Assembly (NCBI GenBank): GCA_005281725.1
Contig: SSBO01000001.1
Span: 10,432,251-10,496,250 of the forward strand
Reading direction: 5' to 3'
Origin: Wuchereria bancrofti
Taxonomy: Eukaryota > Nematoda > Chromadorea > Rhabditida > Onchocercidae
Length of the DNA: 64,000 bases
The notes beneath the pieces are model-generated. The model did not search any database. It was given only the letters and a program-made list of their open reading frames with translations, and was not told the DNA's origin. Positions within the stretch are counted from its first letter, which is position 1; every line of letters starts with the position of its first letter. A program made the position numbers and the translations under genes. Below are positions 11,301 to 24,091 of the stretch, piece after piece.

Positions 11301-14300
11301 TTCAGAATATCCACATTGGTGATATTATTGAGTGCAGAGTAACCAGTATGGATAAGAGTGGGAATGTCAATTTTGATTTAGTACATGAAGATGAAAGAAA
11401 CTCATTAGTGGCAGCATTTGCGAGAAAAACTAAGCTAAAAGGTTTGCATGCATCTTTTAATTTTCACTCCATGGACTTTTTTTAATTTTTTAATCATATT
11501 TAAATGGAATAATTCTGATGAGCCTTCTAATAATAAGGGACTACTTTCAGATTTTAATTTTAAAGTAATAAAGATAATGCTCTGTTAATGTTAGCGTTAG
11601 ATTACCGAATTACTTTACTCAGTCAGATATATTCACTATGGTTTTCTTTTATTTGCATAGATGTAATTTACCTTTCGGCAGGATTTATCAGTTATTTCTT
11701 TAATTTGTTCGTCAAGGTAGAGGTTAACAGTGAATAAATTCTCTAATTTTTCAGATTCTGTTGAATACGAGAAGGGAACAGTACATAAAGCACGCGTATT
11801 ATCATTCAAAATGGTTGAAAGAATATTAATGGTTACAACACAGAAAGATATTTTAGCACAAAAAATGGTCTCTATAAAAGTAAGGCTTTTTTTTTTTTCA
11901 TTTATTTGATATTTTGCTAGTTTACAACTTTCTTTTTGAAATCAACTTAGACAACTTTTAATTCTTGCAGCTTATTAATTTTTCTAAAGATGAATATATT
12001 TTAACTTTAGCAGAATTACAGTTAATAGTTGATCATTTCTTTGCTTATTGTTTTCCCTGTTTTGTTCATTATATGCCATTTTCAAATTATAAGTTCAGTA
12101 GATTTTATACTTCACAGCTTTGCGTGAAAGTGTCAAGTGAATTTATTTGATCAATTTGTTTCACCACTTCGTTGCAGGATGCTGTTCCTGGTGTAAAAGT
12201 TACTGCAAAGATAGAATCCTTGCTAGATAAAGGATTGTTCGTCAAAATATATAACTCAATCCCGGGATTTATACCCAAAATTCACCTTTCCGACAAGTTG
12301 GTCACGCGAATTGACAAACATTTCGCCGTCGGTAAATTTTTTTCTAACTTCATTAGATGTTTTGTGAAAAAGGATTATTTTGTTTGATTACCAACCGAAT
12401 TATTAGTCAACTGCATTCCAGTTTGGTGCTGATATTCTTAAACACTGGAAGGTTTTCTTTACTAACACTCGGCAATTTTGCTTTTGAAGTATTTGATAAT
12501 TTGCATTCTTTGTAAAAAAAATGGAATTAAAAAGTCTCTAGATTGCATATATTCTCTTTTCTGAAACATTATGCTTATGTATTAAATTAATCAGAAAAAA
12601 AAATGTAAGGTAATGCAGTTAAGGAATTAGTTGAATACTGCTATAAGAAGTGTCTTTACTTAAAGTTGTGCTCGATGTATGACATTCCAAACATACTTTC
12701 CTATTAATGAAATTTTTTTTCCTGTCATTAGAACAATAGAATATATCTACTGGATATGGGTAAAATTTATGCAAAAATTGTCGAATTTTTTTGTGTGTTA
12801 TATTAAAATGTGTTAGTGTTGAACATACGATTAAGGCAAATAGTTCAATTTTATTACGACTTAATATGTCTCTTATTTTTACTCTCAGTAAAGAAGAGTA
12901 ATGAGATCAAATAACTCTTATGAGACAATATAATTTTTTTTTCTTTTACAAGATTCGAGAGTGGTGGTTTCTTTTACTTTTTTTTTTTTTGCAAAGTCTA
13001 CTCTAGTTTAAGAATCAAGCTTGTTTACATAATATCTAGTTCGATTCGCTTTGCCATATTGTTAGTTACTTTGCGTATTAAATAATTTCTTTATCTAAAT
13101 TAAACAATAGCTGATATCATTTGTTAAAATTGCTGTTCTTTCAAATATGTTTTTCTCTGCAATGCTTTACAGTTATTTTTTTATATCTTCAGGTGATGAG
13201 CTCAACTGTCGTATTTTGAATGTGAATAAGTTGAAAGAGAGACTTATTCTGACAAATAAACAATCCCTTATATCAAGCAAAGACACAATCATTAAAAATT
13301 ACGCTGAAGTTACAACTAATATAATAACTACTGGTTATATTATCTCGCAGCACTCAAGTGGTGGACTTGTTATTGGTTTTTATGGTGGAATACGTGGATT
13401 TATGCTTCCAAAAGAAGCGGAACGATTAGGAACCAACGTAAAGTATGTTTGATATTTTTTTAAACATTTTATGTCATTGTGTAATTTTGCATGAAAATGT
13501 CGAAATTTTTTCTCTTTACTTTTATCTATTATGTATTAAAGTTTATAAAATTGATTTTAAATTTTCAAAGGATATTTATTGATTTTTCCTTTCCTTAAGA
13601 GTTGGTCTCACAGTTCGCGTTCGAGTGATCAGCGTTGATCCGCAGCGTGAGCGTTTGTTGGTTGCGGTAGCCGGTACGGCTAACGGTGGAACTGGAATAG
13701 TGAGAGCTCAGGTAACGGTGCTTTAAATACTAATTTACGAAAAAGTGGAACCATATTAATATCAAATTGAATAATTATTAATGAATGAGGATAAGTGATC
13801 TTTATCATTTCTGGTGATTCGTGGTGAAGAATTTCGATTTTCTTCTTTGTGTAACGTATACTTTTGATCAAGATGACTTCTGATTTATACTTCTGATTTA
13901 AAAGCAATTTTGTGAGGATTACCTAGAAGAAGCAAATGCAAATAAATTTATAGTCGTAAATTTTTCTTAAAGAACTTGTAATTTCATTTTTTGCACACAT
14001 TTAAATTTTAGCCATTTCTAATTGATGGAGAGAATCCCCTTTCTTTTTCGGCAGTTGTTGTGAATGTTTCATCGAATGGTGATAACTTAATACAGAAGGA
14101 GGTTTTGAATGTTTCTGTCCGACTAGGAAAGAAATTGGTTTGTTTAATCCATTTTAATTATCTATTAATGGTTTCCAAATATATTACTTGATCTGCATGC
14201 ATTATTGATGCTGTGGATGATTCGTTATCAGTGCGTTTTTCATTTATTAAGATAAGAAAAAGATTGGAAGTATTATCATAGCAATTTCAATAATGTTTAT

Positions 14301-17300
14301 TTGTGAAAATGAACCTCAATTTAGGGTGGAAAAGTGAAAGCATTCATTCCGAAAGAATTACTGAGTGATTACCTTGATTTACCGTTTCATTCATTAAATG
14401 AAAGCATTGCACTTGGAAGTGTGCTACCAAAAGTTACGGTGTTGGGTGATGTTGCCGGAAATCTTAAGGTTTGTTCAATTTTCAGATCAAAATTTGACTT
14501 TTCAAATTCAATTTTGAGGACTATTTATTTAATAGATAGACTTGATTTAAAAGTTCATTGAAAACAAATAAACTATTGTGCAATTTAATAAGTTATATCA
14601 TAGCAATTGGACCACTAGTGCTTTAGTTTTTACTATATCCAAGTTTTAAAATTTATGGAATTGAATTGAAATAACATATATTTTAGATGACGAGTAAACG
14701 TTTCATAATTGATTGGTTAGAAAAAAATCCACGCATCACTGGTATTCAAAATCTTACGAAAGGAGATCTTGTTTGTGGTAACATCATTCGAAAGCATGAA
14801 GAAATGGGATATTTTGTTGAATTGGCAGGTGGCTCAGCTCTTACAGGACCAGCACGGTTTATACGTCCGATGACACTACCAGTATCAATGCGTAAGTATT
14901 GATTAAAGATTTTCTAAATTTTATGATTATATTTGTTATGTGGTATTTTTGAGATTTTCGCAGTATTGTTAAAATAATTACTATTCTTCAGAAGAACTTC
15001 AAATAGGACAAACCGTTGTGGCACGAGTATCATCAGTTGATTTGGAGAGGAAACGATTTGCTTTAATCTTGGATGTAGGTTCATTGTTATATTATCATTT
15101 TTGCTATTAAATTATTTAGAAATATTCACATTTATACAACTGTTCCATTGCAATCTTTTTTTTTTTTTTTTTTACTTTACTCTGAATATTTTAACAGATA
15201 AGATAATTGCTAAACCAAATGTTTTTCAGACATATCTTTGTGTACCACCAGGTGCTAAACCTGATTATTTTGCACCATCTATGGTACATTATACTGTGGA
15301 GGAATTGAATTGGTTTATAGCAAATAATCCAAGCAATTCAGAAGTACCAAAAATCGGAGAATGTATCGATGTAAAGGTTATAGAGGTCTCAGAACGTAAT
15401 ATTGTTGTACAATACGGTGATAATGCAAATCTGAAAGGATACACAATAAATAGCACTAATATTCTGAAGGTTTTCTTTCAAAATATAGAATAATACAGTT
15501 CATAGGTCATTTTTAGTTAATAATTTCATCAGAAAATTGAATGTAGAATACGATAGCAAAGAAATTGTTTTTAACTTTGCTGGGTGCATTTTTTTTTCCG
15601 AAGAGATAGATTTGCCATTTTCTTTGATAAGTTTTGAGAAATAAATTTTGATCTGAATTGGAAGTATTATTTGGAAGACTTTACTAATTTTTTTTTCAAA
15701 AAATTTTAGAAAGGAAGCTGTGCTAAGGCATTGGTTTTGGATATCAAATTGCCAACTTGCGAATTAGTTCTCTTTCTTCTCGGTGATGGTGTTCAGCATT
15801 TGGATGAGGTATAGAACAAAAATTATAGTTATGAACTATTATGGAAACAATTTTTTTGTTTATTTTCCGGCTAATAAATTAAATTAATATAAACAATATT
15901 TGTAGCATCAATTTTAGCCTAATTTAATTGACTGGATGGTTAAGTTGTGCTTGTAAATTGCCATGATAGCAATTTTTTTCTTTTTTTTTTTTTGAGAGGG
16001 AACTTATGTTGTTTTACTTAGCTTAATCTGCAGTAAATTGAATGATATTTTCGGTTCAGAACTTAATTTTTGTTTCAATTTAAATTGCTATTCAGTTTTT
16101 CAGCATTAATTGAATTTTTGATGAAATTTTTCAGAAAAAACTTCAGTCACTACTGTGCAGTAAAACTGAATTCGATGCGAAGGTATGGTTATACAAAAGA
16201 GAATATGCAGTTGCGACAGTAGAAACTGAAAAATCGGCTTTTGTGGTTTATATTCCGACGAGAATACATCCAAATTTGAATGTGAATATTTCTGCAAATT
16301 TAGGTAAGTTTTAACTAAATATGGAAAGCTGTGCTAAATAAGTCAATGGATTCAAAAAAAAAAAATGTGTTTATGGCTGTGTTCAACTTGCAAACTGTAA
16401 TATTAGGATTATAAATAATGGATTTAACATTAAAATAATGGAGTTACAATTCAGAAAGATAAATATTCATTTTGTTTGATTTATTTTACGACTACCGTGA
16501 ACGTAAGATATTATCGTAAGCTGAAAAGAACAATAAATGAATAAATTTCGGAGTAATCAGATTTGAGATACTAAAAGGGGACAATGTGAAAAAAAAAAAG
16601 AGTATGGTCAACCGTCGCTATGGTGAAAGAATCAAAAGTGGTAAATTGAATTATTTTGAAGGTGATATAATATTAAGAATGTTTGTAGATGAAAGTAATA
16701 ATCAATACACAATTACACCTAAACTGGTTGCTGGAAATATCATGATTGGAACTGCAATGGAAATGCTAAGGAAATACGGATTAATTCGTAAAAAAGTTAA
16801 GGTATTATTATTTTATTGGTATTCTCTGTCGAAACATAAAAAATTTTTATATTTCGATAAATTGTACTGTACATTATATGATTTGCATTTAAATATTATT
16901 TCTTAAGTGTTTGCTTAGCTGTTGTTTAAAAAAAAAAACGTTTTTCTGAATGCTGAAGTTTTCATGTTAAATTTTTTAGTATTTTTTCAATGATCTTATT
17001 TGCTATATTTGATTCCTGTTTTCTAGGTACCGGTGAAGTCAGCAGTGAAGAAAAAATTAAAGCAATTTAAGATTTATACAGCCAAAGTTATGGGAATGTG
17101 GTCCAAAGATGATTTATACAGCGCTGTCGAATTAGAGTTTCTCGATGGCAGTATCGGTATGAATTTTCTTCATTTCATTGATATTATCGAAATAATTCAT
17201 TTTGTTGTCTGTTAGCAAATGTGTTTCCAAGATGACAGCAGAACGATCACATTATTAAACTTCTCTGTTGTCAACTTATTGTGGTATTTATTTTTGTCAA

Positions 17301-20300
17301 AACAAATTTGTAGATTTTATGGTATATATGGTTTTCATAAACTACATTTGCGCATTACAAATTTACATTTTAGGACGTTTGCATGCATCGGAATTTGATG
17401 AAAGTTTCTTGAATCAAACTTCTCAGCCGGTTCAGAGTTTTTTGAGAAAAAAGAAAGGTAAAACAGTCAGCGTTAAAATTATGTGTTTTACGAAGTTGAA
17501 GCAAAAAATGGAGAAGTTGGATCTTTCTAAACCAAAAGGAAAGGGAGTACAAAAAGGCGAAAAAATGATTGTTGTAAGTTCTTTTTTCTTAACTGTGCTT
17601 TTGCTGATTTATATTTGATTTGATAATAGATGTAGTATGGAACAAATTGCAATAACAACAACTCTAATTCAACTTTATATTGTTTTTGAAAAATGAAATG
17701 TTTAAGTTATTTTTAACTTATTTGAAATTATTTTTAGCTTTTTAGCTTTTTAAGTTATTTTTAGCTTGAAAAGTATTTTTAACTTATTTCCTTCAAAACT
17801 AGGAAATAAGTTAAAAATATTTGAATTTACGAACTCATTACATTAGGATAAAATGAAGCAATTTGTAAAGAACACATATACTAATACTTATTTATTATCG
17901 ATTTTTATAATTTTTATTTTAAGATAGCAAAAAATATATGTATTCCAGGTGACACGTTTGGCAGAATGTACGATGAAAACTTGGAAATTAAATGAAACAA
18001 AAAGGAAGCAGTCATTGTTAGGATATCCACAGAGTTATGTTCATGGATCGTTAATTCCTGTTTTTGTATGTAAGGGACCTCATGTTGGAGTGGTTAAAGT
18101 AGAAGTTAGCCCACTTTGGAATGGTATCATTCGAAAACAAAATTTGTACGATGAAAATTTGGTATGTTTATGTTATTTATAGCTCTAAAATAAGATGTGT
18201 AAAACTTTTTCATCATAAAATAGCGTGAAAATTATAACGTATGAGATGTGATATAAGCTTGTTTTTTTCTCTAAATTAATTTAAAACATGTTTTAAATAT
18301 TTGTCAATTTAAAAAAAGTATATATTAATTTAAGATATATTTCAGATGACTAATCCAGCAAATGATACGTCAGCATTAATTGATATTGATTTTGAACCTG
18401 GTGAGAAATTGATTGCACAAATTATTGGAGTGAACGTTTACAAGAACAAACGTGGCAAGTCGAGGCATCGAAAATGTTTGGAAATGACTTTGAAAGAAAC
18501 GCGAAAGGTTAGTTTTTAGTTATTTGTTGAATTTTTTTTTTTTTTTTTTTTGGTAAGATATTATAATTTTTAGCATGATATTTTTCATAATTACTTATAC
18601 CTTGAAGGTTTTTTTTGAAAACTGAGACATGAAAAATCGAATTTCTAGACTCCAAATTTAAAATTTTGAAATATAAATGAAAAATTATCAAAACTCATAA
18701 AATTTTTTAAAAAATTTTGTATAAAATCTCAATTTACAGGCATTTGAATCTGGTGATCGTGTAACTGGAAGAGTTGTTGGTATTACACAGTCACCAAGTA
18801 GTATTATATTGGAACTTACTAATAATCAACGAGCTATTCTTACTCTGACTGGTATCACTGGTAATTATATGAAAGCACATGAAGTTGTAAAGACTTATGA
18901 ACTAAATCAGGTTTTTTTTTTCTTTTTATGCATGTATATATTTTCTTCATAATAGTAAAGTTGAATAATTGTGAATTACAAATTTTGAACCAGATATTCC
19001 TAAGCGTAAAGTATGGAAATTTATGTTTCACTTCAATTTATTTCGTTTGCATGAATTTTTTACGAAATGAAATTTATATTGAGATTATATTTGGTATACA
19101 ATAATTCTTATTTCTTTATGTTGAAATTTAATGCTAATTGTTTTTATTTTTAAATATATTTTGAAGCATTAAGTTCAAATTTGTAATTATTGCAATTATT
19201 TATAATATAAATTCAGATTTATAATGTGGAACTTTTGAATTTTGATGGCGATAAGGGTAGATGGCTTGCAGTTACGGAATCACGCTCAGAAAATACGCTG
19301 TATCGAAGTGGAACTGATATTGAGGTAAGATGTGATGAACAGTATTTGTATCTCTTTATATTTAAATTTGTTACCAATCGTTTTCATTTGTAAAGATATT
19401 TTGAAACATTAAATTTTAGCTGCTATTTCTTCTCGTATATCTTTAAATAAATGGATTGAGGAATAGGTATACGAGTAAATAAAAACAAAGCACAGTAGAT
19501 TATGCATTAATACTTTTCCTTAAAATTTCTCTAACTTTTGTAATGATTTCATTTTTAGTAGTTTAGCATTATTTTTTCAATACTGTTATAAGTGTAAATG
19601 TTTTTGCTTAGAGCATAGTTGTGAAATTGTAACATTATTTTATTTCAGATTGGTTCAGAAGTTCAAGCATTCGTAACTTCAACATCTGATGATGCTCATG
19701 TCTTTGTCGAAGTTAGTCCTGGCGTTTCTGGTTGCGTCGTGAAAAACAAAAAGTATTTCATTTCCACGTTTTTTATTTAAATTTTTTTTATAATTTTATA
19801 TCTAAATTTAAGATAAAAAGGAACTTTCTTTATTACATATGGAAATCAATTGCGTATGAAAATGATTTTTATTACATATGAAAATTATATGAGAATCAAG
19901 AAGTGATCCATAATCAGAAATAAAACACTGAGGGATTGATTTGTTCAAAGATCATTTTCATAACAGAAATAATTAACAATTTTCACAACATTGAGAGAAT
20001 GTGGGAAACTTATTGAGTGAAACCAAAATTATTATTTAAGAGGTGAAATAATTATGAACATTGTGAATTGAAGTGTTAGAGTGAGAAATTTTCAGGTTAT
20101 CTTTAAAACCTGATGATTTGATCAAAGTTCGTGTTAATCATATCTTTCCGGATGGTGGTTTGAAAGTAGAATTTGTCAATTTAATTGCGAAAAGCCCCAT
20201 GGATGAAGTTTGTGTCTATTTTTTTCTAATTTTTTTCATGGGTTTTTAATTTTTTTTTCCTTGATATTCTACTGAACCATTTCTTCTTTGTAATTGTCAT

Positions 20301-23239
20301 TTTTGCAATAAATTCTTCGATATTCTTTGCTAGCATCAATTTCATAAATTATGAAATGCTTTAAATACGAATATTTTGCAGAAACCGCGGAAGAGGCTCA
20401 GAAGTATTGGATCTGATAACGCGGTCGATTTACCTCGAAAGAAATCGAGAGCAGCTGGTTATGTGGCAGCTCATTCCAAAGAACCTCCACAAGTTATTCT
20501 TGCTGAAGCAAAAGTAGGAATTAGTCTTGAAATGAACTTCCTAGTCTGTTAGAATGTTTATATTTACCGGATATTATTTAAACATATGCTATTTATGTTT
20601 TTGACTAAAGAGTTTGTTAGTTTAATCTTTAAACTAATTTATAGCTTAATTCTTTTTACTTTAATTTCAGTTACCAGAACCAGGTTTGGACTGGTCTCTA
20701 AAAGGTTTTACACCAGCTGAATTTGCAAAGGTAGGACAACTTGGTGAAAAAATGGATGTTCCAAATGGTACTTTAATAGCGAGAAATAAATCCATTCCTG
20801 AAGTGTCTAAGAATGAATCCATTTCTGATAATGTTGAAGAGCAGAGCAAGCCAAAAAGTGCGTGTTAAGTCTAACTTTAATTTTCACCGTATTGGGAAAG
20901 TTTTAGCTTTGATTTTTGCTTTTTTTTTTGGTATTTTGATGTGATTTACTATTTGCCAAAAAAAACAGTTGAGTAAAGTTTTTTTTTTTCTTTATTTAGA
21001 TAAATGTAAAAATTTTTCGAATTTAAAAATATTTTTTAAACTTTTGTTATCTATTACAGCTAAAGAAGAGCTTGAAATAGAGAAGGAAAAGAAATTAATG
21101 GCTCGTGAACGAAAGATTCTTGAAGCGGATTGGATCCCGGATAATACAAATGATTTCGATCGTTTAGTTACTGGTTCACCCAATTCGTCAATCTTGTGGA
21201 TCCGGTATGTTTGAAATTTTTTTGCACTTATATTTCTAAATCTTTTAATGGGATTTTTGTCTAAAAAATGTTTGCAAATGAAAGTAACTTTCTCAATGGT
21301 ACAGTGAAATCAAATTATTGCTTTATTTTTGAAAAAAAAAAAAGGAATGCATAGCATAAGTTTATTATTAATACTTTTCCAGATACATTACATTCTTTCT
21401 GGAGCAAAATGATATAGATAAAGCAAGGGCAGTTGCAGAGCGAGCACTTTCAGTTATCAATTTCCGGTTAGTTCTTTATATAAATGTTAACTTTTGCAGA
21501 TAATATTATGTTAAAAATAAAAATAAGATTTAAGACTATCTGAAGTTTGTTCTGAATTATCTTATCCCACATGGAAAATAATTGAAGAGTAATTTATGTG
21601 AAATATAAACACATAATTTATTTTTTTTTTTTGCTTCAGAGAAGAAGATGAAATTTTCAATGTTTGGACAGCATATCTCAATTTAGAGGGAAATTTTGGT
21701 ACGAATGAATCATTGAAGGCAGTTTTTGCTAATGCTGTGAGAAACACTGATCCTTTAAAAATGTATAAGCAAATGGTAAAAATATACCAAAAGCTCGAGA
21801 AAATTGAGGTATGTTTAATGTATACATAGTGTATGTTTCTAATTTCATTATTGAAACTATGTGTGCGAAACTGTCATTATAGCGAAAAAGTAAAATTTTT
21901 CTTATTAATCAAAATCTTTTAGAGTTTTTTTCCTTAAAAGATTTCAAAATAGTGGTTTTGTTTAAAAAGAAAAATTTTTTTGGGAAAGGATTTTGTGTAT
22001 GATCGATTTGTTGAAAAATAGAATGTATTTTTCCTTTCAATATTCATACAAAATTTATTGCAGGAAATTGATGATTTGCTAGAAGAGATGTTGAAACGGT
22101 TTCGTCACGATGACTTGGATGTTTGGTTCATTTATGGGCAACATTTGCTGGAAACAAAACGTCCGGATAAAGCAAGGAATCTGATGAAGAAAGCAATTAA
22201 TTGTTTGCAACGGAAGCACCGTAAGTTACTATAATTATCTAGAAGGATTTAGGTTTATCGAAGCAATCAAATTTGTTTTGTTTTTATTATTGTTTAATTA
22301 TTGGCAGTAGAAAAAATATTGATTGTTCTTAATATCTCCTAAGGTATGGCATTTATTTTTTTTTTTTGTCATAGAAATATATTAGAATTAGTGGCAATAA
22401 ACGAAATAATTGTGAAAGATGACATATGCATCAGACGATTTTTTTTTTCTTTGAATTTGATTTTAGACGTGACAATTTTGAGCCGTTTTGCACAACTTGA
22501 ATTCAAATTCGGTGATATGGAACAAAGTAAAACAATTTTTGAAAGTATTTTAAATTCATATCCGAAGAAAACAGATGTCTGGACAGTTTACATTGATTTG
22601 CTCATCAAAGCTGAGAAAATTGACGATGCAAGGTGAGTTTTTTTTCTATACGAAAAATAACAATCTTTCATAACAATTTCAATATGATTGGAAAAGTGAT
22701 TAAACCTTAACGTTGCTTGCGGTTTAGACAAAAAATTTGTTTTAGGCAATTACTGGAACGAGTTACTGCATTAAAATTATCCACTCATAAAATTCGATTA
22801 TTTTACAAAAAATGGGTTGATCTGGAACAAAAGCATGGTGATGAGAAGCAACAGAACAATGTATGTTTTGTTTTGAACTTTACAAAAAAAGTTAGATCTT
22901 AGGGTGACTTAGTGAAGTGATGGAATGGAGTGAAAACTGAGGTAGAAAAGATGTAAATTATACTTTATTTTGTCGTAAATGAAGAATATTCGAGGTAAGT
23001 GACGATAATTCAATAAAAAACTAATAAAGTTAGCATTTTGATTTAAAGATTCATAAAGGTAACTGTGTTATTTCACAGTTCATTTAATTTTTTGAATTCA
23101 TATTCTTTTTTACATATTTACCTCTAGATGAAATATAAAATGTACAATAATTTGTCAATTCGTTTTTCTTATTTCTTAGGTGAAAGAACGAGCATTGCGG
23201 TATTTACAAAATGTCACAGAACTTGTATCTGAAACATAA
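8324..23239 (+). CDS. RRP5: rRNA biogenesis protein RRP5 (PDCD11), S1-repeat and HAT/TPR protein
   Basis: Nucleolar scaffold needed for both 18S and 5.8S/25S rRNA processing. About 37 exons give 1834 residues (human about 1871). Exons: 8324-8413, 8872-8982, 9087-9264, 9679-9816, 9928-10073, 10233-10392, 10773-10954, 11306-11441, 11755-11879, 12178-12331, 13193-13442, 13600-13711, 14012-14137, 14325-14468, 14687-14891, 14992-15074, 15230-15469, 15710-15808, 16135-16303, 16561-16801, 17027-17156, 17374-17573, 17949-18161, 18346-18507, 18740-18910, 19217-19324, 19649-19752, 20096-20207, 20382-20513, 20671-20857, 21060-21204, 21383-21466, 21640-21808, 22064-22220, 22467-22632, 22746-22860, 23180-23239. 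The N-terminus has a basic KKRRK cluster, followed by roughly a dozen S1-like repeats (for example KGFLAERHLP, PGFIPKIHLS, RGFMLPKEAE), then a basic linker at about residues 1430-1536. The C-terminal HAT domain is the most conserved part (DFDRLVTGSPNSSILW, KARAVAERAL, RFAQLEFKFGDMEQ, YPKKTDVWTVYIDL). Joining 16303 to 16561 is one base out of phase; see findings. The longest intron is 12332-13192 (861 bp), AT-rich with nothing recognised. Confidence 0.93.
17774..17819. repeat. Perfect inverted repeat with 18-bp arms inside an RRP5 intron
   Basis: Arms 17774-17791 and 17802-17819 are exact reverse complements around a 10-base loop. It lies in the intron 17574-17948. The flanks also repeat the TTTTTAGCTT and TTAAGTTATTTTTAGC words at 17733-17765. 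It could fold as an RNA hairpin or be a miniature element remnant. Confidence 0.7.
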
Positions 23240-24091
23240 TTATTTGATTGCTCCAATTTGCTCTCTTTGTGGACCGGCATTTCTTTTTAGAATGTTTTGT
23301 ATTTTCTTATCTGTTATGGTTGATAAGCGGGTACTTAAGTGATTCCTGATTAATTTTAGAATATTAATTACAGGTAACTTCTAAGTGTTATCGGTTTTAC
23401 CCATTTATTGTGTACATAACTATTGCTGGTGTCTATCGTTGTTGTTGCTGCTGTCATTGTTGATGTTGCTTTTGTTGTTTTTCTTACTGTTGGTTAAATT
23501 TGACATTTTAAATAAATTGTTCATTTTATCTTTTTTCCACATTTTACACCATTATTTTTTTGATGGATTATCCAGTTTCTCCATGACTGTCACATTATTG
23601 TTTATTTTTTTTATGATTTAATTGCAAAATTCACCATTTTTCATGAGCAAATTACCTAGGAACTGTTTTCTGCAAGTGCATAGCTCTATATCAAATTTGA
23701 AGTTCTTCAATACATGGAAAAAGAAGTGTAGTTTTTGAACTATAACTTTTAATTTGATCATTTAATGAAATAAGGTTTTTTTTTTCTTTCACTTTGGTTT
23801 TCATGCACGTTACTCATCTAATCGTCGATCAACTCTTGAATTTATCAGAAAATCCGATTTTTAAGTATTACTGTTAAAGATTGAACTTTCAAATTACTGT
23901 ATTTTTAATCTAAAATATATGATCTAGAACAGATCAAAGCTTCCGACATCTTAAACTTATCAAATTATAGAAGAAATGACGGAATATTTACAATGCTACT
24001 TTTTTTAGTGTTGAAGTTCTTTTACAAATTTGAATTGCAGCGTCATTCTCACTCGAATTTATGCAGTACTAAGTAATTGTGGAGAATCTAA
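23240..24091. other. RRP5 3' flank and upstream region of the coiled-coil gene
   Basis: About 850 bp between two same-strand genes. It holds the AATAAA at 23511, a TGTTGTTGCTG-like pyrimidine/GT-rich stretch at 23405-23490, and an acceptor-like TTGAATTGCAG ending at 24040, 51 bases before the next ATG. That acceptor could be a trans-splice site. The spacing is too wide for a typical tight nematode operon, so co-transcription is not supported. Confidence 0.4.
23511..23516 (+). terminator. Candidate poly(A) signal for RRP5
   Basis: AATAAA lies 271 bases after the RRP5 stop, on the coding strand. Confidence 0.4.

Noticed and set aside
11965..12150. Open frame after a TTGCAG acceptor inside an RRP5 intron
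   Set aside because: No donor keeps the RRP5 frame, and the flanking exons (ending 11879, starting 12178) already join in phase.
23240..24091. RRP5 and the coiled-coil gene as an operon
   Set aside because: The 850-bp spacing is larger than usual for nematode operons and no operon-type signal was recognised.
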